A stretch of DNA of 64,000 bases from Zygnema cylindricum (lineage: Eukaryota; Streptophyta; Zygnematophyceae; Zygnematales; Zygnemataceae), in assembly GCA_037447655.1 (NCBI GenBank), contig JBBHKE010001592.1:1-64000 (forward strand), written 5' to 3'. The notes beneath the pieces are model-generated. The model was not told where the DNA came from. It ran no database searches and saw only the letters and a list, made by a program, of their open reading frames with translations. Each line of letters opens with the position of its first letter. Position 1 is the first letter of the stretch. This document shows positions 10,425 through 24,804 of this stretch, piece after piece. The translations under genes and the position numbers were made by a program.

Positions 10425-13400
10425 TCACAGAGACGATCTCTGTTGACTGTACATAAAAATAATACACCTGATTGTGAACATTCTCACCGTGGCTTTTGTT
10501 CGTTTTTTTGCTTTTCCACGAGGCCGGTTCTTTGGTTCCTTCAACTTATAAATTCGAACCATCCAGTGAGTGGTGGTAAATGCCTGCCCAAGAAATAGTT
10601 CCAAAATATAACGAGAAACAAACAAAACATGTAATGAGAAACACATACATATATATCATGAGAAACAAGCATATATATAAAATAACAAAAATATACACAA
10701 TGGGAAACAAACATACATATAAAGAGAAACAAACGAAGCGTACAATGAGAAACAAACATGCATCCAATGAGTAACAAACACATAATGGGAAAAATAATGA
10801 TCAAGATAGATACGGTACAAAAAAACACATTAAAAACCAAGGAGAAAACCTTATAAAACGTTTCAAATCTTCGAAAAAAAAAATGAAACCTTCTCCGTAA
10901 TAGTGAGGGAGGCAGTGTAGTGAATGAGCTGTCAAGGTAAATAGTCAGGACATACAAATATAAACAGTGTAAAGTTAAGCATAGGAGTACCGAGTTTTTG
11001 CCGTTAATTTGCAATACAAAACAGTAAAATCAACTTTTGGGCAAATTGGAAACTTGCCCATAAGATTGGAATCTCCTCTGAAGACAGACAAGGTATTTGA
11101 TTCGACTAACCTCTTCAAAGTGAGTGAGTTTGAAATATTTTTTTCCAATTTCTGTTCTCCGGACGCGGTCGTAAGCCTGTTGACCACCAGTGGCTTCTGC
11201 AAATCTGAAGGGTAAAATAGACAACATTTGTCAAAACACAACATATTTTGCCAAAACACAACATTTTGTAGAACGAAAAATATTGAGGCCCAGATCATAA
11301 TGATGTTCTTTCTCATCTCGATGATTTCAACCGCACATTCAAACTCCAGTCCTTCAAAAACGAACAACTTGACTATAATTTTGTTTTTCTTTACATTCAC
11401 TCTTCCCTTTCACATTCACCTTTCCGTTCACATCCAGCATTTCTGTTACATTCATCTTATCCTTCACACACTTTTCCTTCACATTCATCTTTTTCTTCAC
11501 ATTCGTCCACGAGAACAAGCATAGTATTCTGTTGTATTGGAAGGGGCCAGAAACGGATTACCTGTAGTAGGAGAGTTTGTACATGAGACAGTTAAGCATG
11601 GTGGGAGTTGCCTGACTGTCAATTCGATAATTTCCATCCCTCTGCACCCCCCATTTCCTCCTAATCCACAGTTATAACGTTTCTATTAGAGTAAATTAAA
11701 CTATACGTCACCGTCGAAGTAAATAAAGTGTTATATCGCGATTGGCGTAAATAAAGTATCCCATCGCAATGAGAATGGATAGTAGCGCAAATGAACTTTT
11801 ACATTCCTACTAGAGTGAATAAGTTATTTCATCAGTACTAAGAGTAAATAAATCATCGCATCATCATTCCAAAGACAGGATATGTGAAATCAATATATTA
11901 CTATTAATTGAGATTTTGGGATTGGATGGCAGAGGCCGATTTCCATAGGCCATTTCCGATTTCTCATCCACTCTTTTAATTAGTATTAGTAACGATATTT
12001 GATGTGTTTGCATTTTACGTTTTTAAGTCAAAAATGCACAACTGAATTAGCGCTGTTAACTTTAACAGCGATTATTGGTTAACCGAAAGAAACCGACAGA
12101 ACTCATAAACTATTTTTGCAAAAACACAAATGCCTACTCTTAAACGAAAATTTATTTGTTCAATATTCCCGTGTGAAATTTCTGGGGTTTACTGGGCTTA
12201 GAATAGGGCAGGGAAGGGAAGGGAAACCGACCAAGTAATCTGGTTCCTTGATATGAGGAAATACTCCTCCTCCAATTCGTACCATCCATAAAAACTTGTT
12301 AATGTCATCACTCGGATACCCCACAAGGCCTGTGAAACAGATAAAAGGGAAGACAAAAGAGAGGATACAAAAGAATGAACACAATAGAAAGAACAGGAAA
12401 AAAAAAACAATCAAGGTTACGAAGCTTGTTGGTAAGAAAAAAAATGGCTGGAAGAAGAAGACAAAGAAGTAGAATTGTGGAACTTGAATAACGACAAACT
12501 TTTTATAACTTTTGAATTAAAATCCTTCATGCAGAGAGGAAGATGGAGAGGAGAAGAGACGAAAGGAAGAGGGAGAGGGAGAGAGAGAGGAGGGAGGGAG
12601 AGGGAGAGAGGGAGTGCCCGATTTGAAAGGACCAGCAAAAAAAGGAGGAAAAAACAGAGTTGAAACCAATACCTTCACCTCCCAAAATCATAAAAAAAAA
12701 AAAATGACATCGAGACTCCTCTACATCTCCCATGCAAAAACAACGGATTTACCTCCAAAAATGACGAAAACATATTTGACATCCAGGCTCCTGTAAATTT
12801 CCCACGCCTCCTTCTCCCTCGAGGACATCGCCGTTCCCACCGTTGCGATATGCGTGTTGTTCCATGTGTTGTTGTCCACAATCACAGTTCTGTTCGCCAT
12901 GGCGGTCGTCTGGTAGCCGTAGTCCCACCACGAGGCCACCTGTCCAAAAACAGAAAAGGAGAAAAGGAGAAAACATGCTTTCAGTTTTGGGAAAGAGAGC
13001 AGATAGTTGTAGTTTTGGTAGAAGGAAAAACATATTTTTCATTTTGGTAGAAGATAACAGATGGTCATAGTTGGTATGGAAATAACTTCCCAGACAAAAG
13101 AAAACAAGGAGGGATAGTTGGTATTAGCAGAAGAAATGAGTAATAACCGGTACAGTACGTTTCATAGAAAAAAGAGAAAACTCAGCCACAGTTGCTAAAG
13201 GGAACACATTGGTATATTTCTAACCAGCAGTCACTGATAAAAACACCACTGTCCAATCACCAATGTTACGATTCATTGGACGAATCGAGTGGACACGGAA
13301 TCGGCTCGATTTTGCCTTAGTACTTTCTAAAATATTTCGCGAAAGTACTTTCACGTAGAATTTCGCGAACGTACTTGTATGTTTGTTTCGCGTCACTTGT

Positions 13401-16400
13401 GTTGTTTTTTTTCGCGACTGTAAATGTCGTACGTCTAGTTTAGTACGATCGTACTTTTGAATTGTCTAATTTGCGGTTTGAGTTGTCGTTTTGCAATATA
13501 TTTAGTCCTTAGTCAAAATTAGAGTGTTCTAGTCTAATCCGTGGACAGGTGGCAACATTCTAGAGGTTTCTTGGCGGCGCATGCTCACACGTGTCGGGCC
13601 ATAGCTGATGTAGTATTTAGGGGACGCCATGGCTTTGTGTAGGTCAATCAATTGAAGGAATACATGGAAGAATAGAAGAGATAAGGAGATAGAAGAAAAG
13701 AAATTGCAATTTCGATTTTTTTAATGTGAGAATTTTTTTGAAATGTCCTCTCAATGTGCATTAAATGTAATTCAATGCTTTGTAATGTGAATGCTTCCGC
13801 TGCTATAATTGGTTGACAGTGATCATGGAGTTGGATATAGATCCTTTCAACCAAAAAAATCGCCACATTTCTAACCCACAGTCACCAGTAAAAACAAAAA
13901 GTAAAGAAAAATAGTTGGGAGAGTTTGAAACCTTGTCATTGGGATCGGTGTTGTGTGCAAACCAGCCGTAGGCTTCCCGAAAGTCGTCGAATATGTGTTG
14001 CCCTCCATCATGAGACGGGCTCGACAAAACAATCGAGGGAGCTGAGTAAGCCTCGGCCGCCGCCCACACACAGTGGACCTGAAAACAGTCCACATAAGAC
14101 AAAAAAAGCTTTTGATAGTGTGGTCACCCTATTTTTCTCTGGAGCCAGTCGTGTCGATCCATAAGCCACCGGATTTGAAATTTTCCATCTCAAATGGGAC
14201 TGAAAAATAACATGCATATGATTCAGCAATGAAAAGCTGCAACAAAGGAAAAAAAGGAAACAAAACATACATTCTGTAAAAAACAGTCACATGCTAGATG
14301 AAGGAACAGCGAGAACTATCCACACACCACACCCTTAAAGAAGAACCGACGACAAGAGACACATCATTTGTTAAAACAACACCGTAAGTTTTGAGGGCGT
14401 AAAACAAAACACTTACCACATAGAAAGCGAGAAGGACGAGAAGAAGAATTAGTGCTGCGAGAGATGAATCCCACGTTAAGACCATAGGCCCTTTTCCAAT
14501 TTTTGCAACAGATTCGAGAAGCTTTACTGCTGCGGAGGTCGGAGCCTCCTTCTTCTTTCTCCTCGGAGGAATTACCTTCTCTTTGACTACCTTACTCTCC
14601 TTCTCCTTCTCCTTCGATTCTGGGGCCGTACCTGAGGATACGGTCGAACCATCCTGTGGATAACGATCCAAGGAGAATTAAAATAAAGCTGGCAAATATG
14701 CTGTTTGTAAAGATGAATGTATCATTGAAAGCTTTTTTAATTAAAATAAAATCATTAATCCGGAAATTAGTTGCTAGTAGGAATTCATCTTGTAAACACT
14801 TGTAAAATTTGTCATAGTTATATCGTGATCAGAATGTAAGACACTGACCGTTCAATAGGTCAAGTTCCAAATGAAGATCCCACAACTGTTTACAGAAAAA
14901 ATGAGTTTGAAAAGAAAAAAGAAACACTAATGCTAATAGTGACACGTGGTGCAAACCTGGTATGTTCTAATGAGAAACGCCTTGAGAACTTCAAAAAGTG
15001 TTACAAGTTGGAAAGAGAGGGAGGGGAGAGATAAATAGAGAGGGAAGAAAGAGAGAGAGGTGAGAGAGGGGGGAGACGTGTGTTCACTGCTGTGCTCTTA
15101 CTTTCTCCACAGCCTCCTCCTTCTCCGGAGAAGTCGGTTTGGAAGGAGGAGAAATGGCAAATTTGAGAGAGCGGGTGAAGAGGGCAAAAGCTTCAGAGAG
15201 AGCGATTCCAGAAATAATACAAGCTGCCGGAGCAAGAACTAACATAAGACGAACCTGTTAACAAAACAAACCATAAAAAAACCAGTTAACAACAAACGAA
15301 TATAGAATCATAAAACCCAGTAAACGACAAAGAAACATAGGAATGGGTTCAGGACGAATCATAAAAAAAATCAGGTGGCGACAAATCATAAAAGAAACCA
15401 GTTAAATAAATCATGATATTGATCAGTTTGCCGACAAACTATAACTGAAATCGATTCACGAGAAAACATACAAGAAATCTGTTCAAGACAAACCACAACA
15501 AAACTCGGTTCACGAAAATTACGATAGAAATCAGTTCACAACAAATCACAACATACATTAGTTTGCGACAAATTGTAAACAAAATGAGTTCACAACAAGA
15601 CCACAGCTGTAAGCAAGTGTTCAGTGTTATCACCAAAAACCCGTTTCATTAAAAGAAGAAACATCAGAAAGGCTACATTAAATAATTTGATGCCGATAGA
15701 ACAGTCAAACAGAAGGAAAGGCAGGTCATGAAATATGAAATTACCATAAACACTCTGGACCATAGAGAAAAACAAAAGAGAAAAACGATAGAGAAAATAA
15801 TTATTGTTCACTCACCATAACACCTGAGAAATAAATTGAAGTGACGACGTATAAAGCGACAAAGGAGCTAGCGTCTGTGAGAGGGAGGAAACAGGCCTGC
15901 AAAAATGGACCTCAAAGGGACATAATTACTCACACTCTCAGGGCGTGTCCCCATGTGTTCAAGTAAGGGTTTTTTTCCGTCGTTTACACAGAAAATGGGA
16001 CTCCCTACTTGAAAAAATTACGCCGTACGAAAAATGGGCAAAAACTCAAATACAGTTTGCGTCATCGTAGCCCAGAACCTGGAAACTCTCCATATACAGA
16101 AATTGAGAAGCAAGACTGAGCAGAGAACAGTGTTGAATCTCCCCAGTCTAACCGAAGGAATTATACCCCATATATACCATACTATACCCATATCACACCC
16201 TATATGGTATACCCATATTAAACCCCATCCTCTAGAGTCAACTAATGACAGCAATAAACGTCAACACTAACAAGAAAGACATTGGTGTTTACGTTCACCG
16301 GTACATTGTGTCTGGATAGCATTTGCTGAATGGAGAAATATCTTAAAAACAAAAAGAACTAAGAACAGATATGGATGCTGTAAAAACTAAATCTTTCTGA

Positions 16401-17898
16401 AGAGAGGGAAAGGGAGAAAGAGAGGGAGAGGGAGAGGGAGAGGGAGAGGGAGAGGGAGAGGGAGAGGGAGAGGGAGAGGGAGAGGGAGAGGGAGAGGGAG
16501 AGGGAGAGGGAGAGGGAGAGGGAGAGGGAGAGGAGAGGGAGAGGGAGAGGGAGAGGGAGAGGGAGAGGGAGAGGGAGAGGGAGAGGGAGAGGGAGAGGGA
16601 GAGGGAGAGGGAGAGGGAGAGGGAGAGGGAGAGAGAGAGGGAGAGGGAGGGAGAGGGAGAAGGAGAGGGAGAGGAAGAGGGAGGAGGAAAAGGAGAGGGA
16701 GAGGGAAAGGGAGAGGAGAGAGAGAGGAAGAAGGAAATGCAGAGGGAGAGGGAGAGAGAGAGGGAGAGAGGGAGAGAGGTAGAGGGAGATGGAGAGGGAG
16801 AGAGGGAGGGATGAGGAAAAAGAGGAACTCACAATGATGCCTGCGGGAACTAAAAACGCGCAGACGTGAATGTCCATAAAATATGAGGGCCATGTGGGGG
16901 GCTGATGTTCACTCACACTAGCTATAATGGGAATATATTTGCTTGCATATGTCCTGTTCAAAACATGATTGGTTCTTTTAATGCTTCGCAGTCACTACAA
17001 TGCTCATCGTTATTAGTGTAAAAACACTAAATTCGGTGGGGACTTATCCTTGCCAAAAATCACAAAATATGGTGATAACAATATGTAAGAAAGTGGACCA
17101 TGATCGACCGCGTCACTCTTCACTAAATTAGTATTCTTGATACTATTTTGCTTTATGCCGAGTCATCCAGTTCAAATTTACTTATTTCGACTCCATAATT
17201 GAATTTTGCCAGCAGTACTTGATACTTGGTTCTACTAAACCTCAACAAAAGGAAACAACCTCGCCAAAAGGAAAAGGAAACAACCTCGCAAAAAACCTCG
17301 CAAAAAAAAAAAAACAACCTTGCAAAAAACATAAGGAAACAACCTCGCCAAAATAACAGGAAACGAACTTAGAAAAAAAGGAAACAAAGTAAAATGAGAG
17401 GAACTTACGGGTCCAAAAGACTCAAACTTCTTCCACTCCATCCAAGAGTGGGGCTGGCCATCACCAGAGCCACCAAGACAGCCACAAGTCCTACCGAAGC
17501 TACCCTGTATCCCCCATCGCCCTTCTCTCCCTTCAGAAACGTTCCCCGAAAAACTCACAACCTTTCGGCAAAAACTCATAAACATAAAAAAACTTCAATC
17601 GGTGGCTTGACATTAGATACTAGGTACTTTTTTTTGTTTGTTTTTTTTGTTTTATTTGCTGAATGGAGGGGCTAGTCCTACCGAGGCCTACTCTGTATAA
17701 CTCATCCCCTATCTCTCTATGAAGAATCTTTTCAGCAAAAGAAAACCAAAACATCGATTAATACATAAACCAGCAAATAATCTATTTTGTCTCTAGTGCT
17801 TAACTTTATTCATTTCTGAAACAAAAGTAAAAAAATTGCAGAAATTGCGGAAACAACATAGATTTTTTGAAAACGACGTTGAAATTGTCACGAGAGAG

Positions 17899-17963
<65 letters not shown>

Positions 17964-20900
17964 AAGAGGAAGAAAGTGGGGAGAGAGAGGGCGGGAAAGA
18001 GGGGAGAGGGAGAGAGAGGGGGACAGAGGGGGCGTCAGAGTGAGAGAGAGAGAGGGAAGGAGGGGGAGAGAAAAAAAGGGAGAGGGAGAAACATTTCCTC
18101 GTGCTTTTCTCATACTTTCCCAGGATTAAAAGAGTTTCGAGTAAACTAATTTTCTGAATATAAACAAATTCCATTAATTAAATGACGGTTTCTACCATTT
18201 GGTCTGCAAAAGTTTGTTATAAACATTGACGCTCGAGCTTGTTCGAGAGTTAAGAGAAAATAAAGGGAGAGAAAAAAGAAAAGAAAAGAGAGAAGGAAAG
18301 AAAAGAAAAAAAGCACTCACGTTCCAACGGAAATAACGAGAGCTTGAGCGGTCCTGTAAGTCCTATCGGGTAAAACACTTTTCATATAATAAACCAAAGC
18401 AGTCACATGAAGAACCACAAATACCTTGAAAAAAAAAAAAAAAAAAACAAATAAAATAGAAAAACCCACATCCCATTTCATCGCGTCAATTCACTACACC
18501 CCATCGCTATCATTCAATGACTAATAATAATAAACTAATTAATTACGTTATTATTCACATAAAAAGATATACTAAATATTAATGAACCTAATTATTCAAT
18601 GACACTCTAATTCAAGTGAGATTTATTTTGACCCAAAATCATATATGAGAGTCAATAACACTATTTAACAAGTGGCTAATAAAGGGCAACGTGGCAAAAC
18701 ATAATATAGTGTAGTTAGTACTAAAACAAAGCTTCAACACTAATAATAATAATTCACCAACTCTAATGTCGATGACAGCTGTACAAGTTTCGCAAAGTTC
18801 CTACATACATCTGTGTTTTTCTAACATGATTTTAAATTTCCACTCAACCGCGAAAAAAAAAGAAAAATAAAGAAAAAGCAATCTGCAAGTGCAAAAATCT
18901 CCTGAAGTGTCCCAAAAGTACACCGAAACTCCTAATAGACTGAAAACTTATGCTCAAAAAAATTAATAATGTTAAAATAAAATAAAATAAAAAAATAGGC
19001 AGAAAAATACTCGACAATCCCCAAAATAGAAGCGGTCGACCTCTATGACTGGTCAAAACGAATGAAGCCCTCCAAATTACAAGAAATACATATCAACAAG
19101 CATCCAAAATATCAAAAAACATACCAGAAACCTTCAAATATACGAAAAACATGTACCAGAAACCCTCAAAAATATGAGAAATGCATACCCAAAATATCAA
19201 AAACATATCAGAAACCCACAAAAGTAAAACGTACCAGAAACCCTCCAAAATACGAGAAAGACATACCAGAAAGCCTCAAAAATATGTACCAGAAAGGCTC
19301 CAAAATATCAAAAAACATATCAGAAAGCCTCCAAAATATCAAAAAACTGATAGAAAGCCTCCAAAATATCAAAAAACATATCATAAAGCCTCCAAAATAT
19401 CAAAAAACTGATAAAAAGCCTCCAAAATATCAAAAAACATACCAGAAACTCTCAAAAATACAAGAAGTACGTACCAGAAAGCCTCCAAAATGTTCAGAAG
19501 TCATGACTGCATTGAAGCCCACCACAGGAACGAGGGCGGCCAAAAGAGTTCCCAAAACAATCTGCAAAGCAATCGATTGTACTTTATTTCAAAATAAAGT
19601 ACACTTTTGAACAAAGTACATTTTGGAATAAAGTACACCGCGAATCGTAATTAGAGTAATGAAAAAATTAGAGTACAAAAACCTAAAAAAAAAATTAGAG
19701 TAATTAACGCTAATTATGTGATAGAGCTGTTTCAACTATGAAGTTTACTCTAATTTATTTGAGTACTCTAATTTGGCACGCTAATATCCTCTACTGTAAA
19801 TAAGGTATTCGTACAGAATTTGGCAAAACGTACAGTTTATCGTCACTATGACGTTTGCACTACGCGGTTTGTTAAAACGCAGTTACATGATAACGGCCTG
19901 TATTAAATCATTATTTGTACTTTTTTACTTAATAAAGTACAATTTTGCACGGTCGGAGGTCGTCCGTGCTCCACACTATTTAAAACGAACCTATATTAGA
20001 ATTAAAAACGCTAATTAAACTTTACCTTAAATGGAATAATGAAAAAATTAGAATCATTTATTCTATTTCATGTGATAGAGTCGAAATTTCGAGCGACCGA
20101 ATTAGAGTAATTTACTCTAATTACGATTCGCGGTGCACATTTTTTGAAATAAAGTACAGTTTTATGAATAAAGTACAGTTTGGAATAAAGTACAGTTTGG
20201 AATAAAGTACAGTTTTGAATAACTGTATCTACGATTACTTGAAAAAAAGTTACCGGTTGATATAATTCAAATATAAAAATTGACATAATTCAAATATATA
20301 AAATTGACATAATTCAATCCAGTCGCTGAATTGATACAAATTTTCATATCCATTTCAAAGACCAGTGCAAAGAAATCCCAATGAATTAAGAGCTCGAGGG
20401 AGGGGGGGGGGGGGGGGGGGGGAGGAGATGCAGGGGGATACCAAACTCTGAGTGATCCACACTAGTTTTCGTAAGTACTTTTCCCTGGTCAAATTTAGAA
20501 TTTTTTATCCCTGATTCTCCCTCACCCGCCTCCCCCCCCCCCCTCCCCTTTTCCCCTTCTCCCCCCTCTCCCACTCCCTCTCTATCTCCCTCTACCCCTC
20601 CCCCTTCCCCTCCCCCTCCCCCCTTCCCCTCCCCCTCCCCCCGTCCCCCTCCCCCCCCCCCCTCCCCCTCCCCCTTCCCCTCCCCCTTCCCCTCTCCCTT
20701 CCCCTCCCCCTCCCCCTTCCCCTCCCCCTTCCCCTTCCCCCTCCCCCTTCCCCTTCCCCTTCCCCTTCCCCTTCCCCTTCCCCTTCCCCTTCCCCTCCAC
20801 CTCCCCCTTCCCCTTCCCCTTCCCCTTCCCCTTCCCCTTCCCCTCCCCCACTCCCTTCCCCTTCCCGTCCCCCTCCCCCTCACTCTCCCTCTCCCTCTCC

Positions 20901-23900
20901 CCCTCCCCCTTCTCCCTCTCCCCTCCCACTCCCCTCCCTCTCCCTCTCCCCTCCCCCTCCCCCCCCCTCTTCGCCCCTACTTTGGCTCACCAACGGAGCG
21001 AAAGCCACATAGAGACGAGACGAAAACCGTCCTGTCACGATACAAAGGAGGGCGTGGATGGGAATAATGTTGATAATAAAGGTATATCCTCCCCAAGACA
21101 TAACCATATAAAAATAAGCCAAGGCATTTGCAGTCGCATAGTATAAAGAGCCCGTGTTAAGAGTCTGTAAAAAAAAAATGATTTGAAAATGGTCAAAAGA
21201 AGGGGTATAAAATGGGTGTAAAATGGGCATAAGAGTAGAAATTAGGTACGAGACGGTACAAAATGGAATAAAATGGATACAAAATGGATATAAGGACACC
21301 GGCAAAACAAGGTCTCAGTAAGGAGTTGCCTACCATAAGGAGTCGTGTTAAGCGGTTGTAAAAAAAGAATAGAAAATAAGTACAAAATGGTACAAAGTGG
21401 GTATAAGGAAACCAGAGATACAACAGGCTTTTCTTAAGTTGTTTTCGGTCTATTTTAAAGTTTTAGGCTTTCTTTGAGTTGTTTTTTTAACCATTTTGAG
21501 GTTTTAGGCTTTTCATAAGTTGTTTTCCAATCCATTTCAAGGTTTTGGGGTTTTCTTAATTTGAATTACAGTCCATTTTAGGGCTATTTCCAGATATTTT
21601 TAGAATTCTTTACACACAAAAGAGTCACAACAAAAGCTTAAACAGTAGAAGCGATCAAATAAAATCCGACTTAAGCAAAACATGATTGAAAAGGACAACG
21701 GGAGAGACACTGAGAAAATAATGAAAGTAATTTAGTGTGGAAGTTCAGGAACTCAACACCCTGACAAGTACTTTTGGGTCAATTTTTAAATTAGGTCAAA
21801 ATAGTTAATTTACTGGTTTCCCTTCCTGAACCCAGGGTAGAAAGGAGGAAAAACACTCTCAAAAAAATGGGTCAACACACATACCCTGATACCCTAATAA
21901 TATACCCACATACCTTAACATAGAAATAGAAGGTGTAAACAAGGGCAAATATGGCAACTCCTTCATTGTCGTAACTTCCGGCAACTGATCGTGAAATGTA
22001 GGACGGGACCTGAAGGTAAAGGAAGAAGAGGGTAAAACAAGGGAGATACACATCAAATACAAAATAGAAAAAAAAATAAGAGCAAACATCGAGTAGGCAG
22101 CTACAAATTTTCAGAAGACTGCACAAGATCTCTTGCTTTGAGTTCCTCAACGCATTAGAAAAAAGATAAGGACAAAAAAAACAGATATTCTATATACAAT
22201 ATACCAGATGTACTACAAGCTACACTATGTACTACCACATATACTATTTACTACCAGGATACTATATACCAGATATACTGTATACTACCAGATATACTAT
22301 ATACTATCAGATATACTACACCGTGAATCGCTGTTAGCATAAAGTGTAGGGCAAAAACAGTGTTACTAACGCTATTTTGGATTCTATGACCTAAAGCCAA
22401 CAAAAATATCAACACTAATTAACATACACAAGACTAATCTATCTACGCATTCCCATAATATAGCCGCTATACTCTGTGTTCACATAGTCAACATTTGAAA
22501 TGAATAAAATCTGAGTGCGCTTTCCCGTATCTATGCCATTATCTGACACTTTTTATGTACTTTTACACGAAAAACGGAGCAGTTAACACATGGACTTGTA
22601 CAGTACATTATTTAAAATCGTCCTAAATCAGTGAAATTGACACTAACTAAATCGTACTTATATTAGCTTAAAAGTTTTTTATTCCATTTTAGTTTCAAGG
22701 GATGTAATTTCGAGGCGCCGACATAGTGTTATTAACACCAATAGCAATTCACGGTGTACCAGATATACTACCTAGTATACTACATACCATCAGATATACT
22801 ACCCGATCCACTGTGCTATAAGATATACTACCAGATATACTATACACTACCAGATATAATACACTGCCCATCGTTATTAGAGCTAATAACACTAATTTGG
22901 TTGTAACCTTTTTTGGCCAAAAAACATAAATAGTGTTAACAATGCTATTTGAGGGTGCAGACTACAATTTGCCACGTCTCCTTGCACTAAATAAGTATTG
23001 TGTATTCTAATTCGCATTAACACGAATAAACCCTTAACGCTAATAACATTGAGCAGCGTCCCAGGTATACTACCAGATATACAACCAGATATACTAGATA
23101 CTAGCAGATATACTATATACTATAAACTATTACAATTGAGAAATGTATGTGGTATAAGAGCCACAGAGTCGAATTACATCCAGATTATAGTTCTAATGTT
23201 CGAATGTGTTAAAGCCGTAATTTAACAGCTAAAAATGCGTATAATATGGAGTAACCACATATAGCATTCCATACATTTTCCAGACCAATACACAGTCCAT
23301 CGCTATCAATATTAATAACAGTAATTTGACAGCCGCTACTTTCTGCCGAAAATCATAAAATAGCGCTATGAACACAATTTAAGCGAGTGGCCCTATCACT
23401 AAATTAGTATTATTGATACTAACTTTGCTTTCATACTGATAATTACATTACACTAATGAAAATTGGGAGTGAATTTTTTAAACCCAAACCCAAGGTTGAA
23501 AGAGTGTGAATGAAGTTTAGAGGAAGAAAAAACGGAAATAAGAGAGAGACGGAGGTAGACAAAGATGTAGGAGAGAATGATAAATGTTCGACAAACGAAA
23601 TAACGGAGACAAATCTAATAATTGAGAGAAGCATTTTTTTTTTAATTTACAGCTGATGAAAGTCTGGTGAAAGTGCTCACTAGACTTACCATAACCTATA
23701 CTTAAATGTATATTTATTTCCTCCATTCTTTTTGGCCTCGACAGGCTTAAAGGAACCATTTTTTACTTTTTGTTTTTTTTAAGTCCTCAACAGGAGCAAT
23801 AGAAACTAATACTCAAGGGAAGCATTTACGAAATCCAATCCTGGTAAGAAAATACATAAATAAATAAAAGAGCGGAGAGAGAGAGAAATAGAAAATAAAA

Positions 23901-24744
23901 GAGACAGAGGGGACAGACTTACCATGGCAATTAACGACCACTTTTTACAAGCATTTTGTTTTTCTAAAGCGTTTTTGTTAAGCCTTTCTTTTTTAGGTCA
24001 TTGACAGCCGTACCATAGCAACAAACGACAGAATCTGATACTTAAGAGTGCACTTTATTTCCTCAAGTCCTTGCATTAGCAAAGTAACGACAAAAATGGA
24101 TACTTAAGGGTAAATTCCATTTTAACACTTTTTGTCTCTTAACCACAGCGATTAACAACAGAATCTGATACATAAGGGTATACTTTATTTAACAGCTTTT
24201 GTTTCTGAAGTCTTTACCATCGTAATTAACAACAGAATTTGATACTGAAGGGTGTATTGTTTCTTAAGTTATTACCATAGCGATTAGGGCAGCAGCAGTG
24301 AGACCAGCTCCGGTGCCCTTCACTTCTCGTGTGAACAAAAAAGTCGCCCAAGCCGCGTTTGCAGAAAATATGGGAGCCGTAAAAACACAAACAGTCTCCA
24401 CCGACAAAGGAAGGTTCAGAGCATTTGCAATCCTGTAGAAGGGAGAGATGAAAGAAGAGAGAGAGAGGGGGAAAAGGTTAAAATTTGAGCTGGGGGAGAG
24501 GGAGAGGGAGAGGGAGAAGGAGAGGGAGACGGAGAAGGAGAGAGGGAGGGTCAAGTTGAAGATAAAGATAAGGGGAGAGAATTGACTGAGAAGGGAGAGA
24601 AAAGAGAGGGAGGAAGATTCATAGAGAGAGAGGGAGAGAGGGAGAGAGGGAGAGAGAGAGAGAGAGATGCCACTTGCTTTTTGGTCGAGTTCATAAAATT
24701 TCCCAATCCAAAGTAGAAACCGACATCGAACGAGAACACCGACT

Positions 24745-24804
<60 letters not shown>

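Noticed and set aside
16359-16961. Long minus-strand reading frames rich in Ser, Pro and Leu
   Set aside because: They run through the (GGGAGA)n microsatellite; only the part at 16833-16953 is real STT3 coding sequence.
20386-20929. Gly/Glu/Lys-rich frames on the minus strand
   Set aside because: Pure CCCCTT-type repeat in an STT3 intron, with no conserved block.
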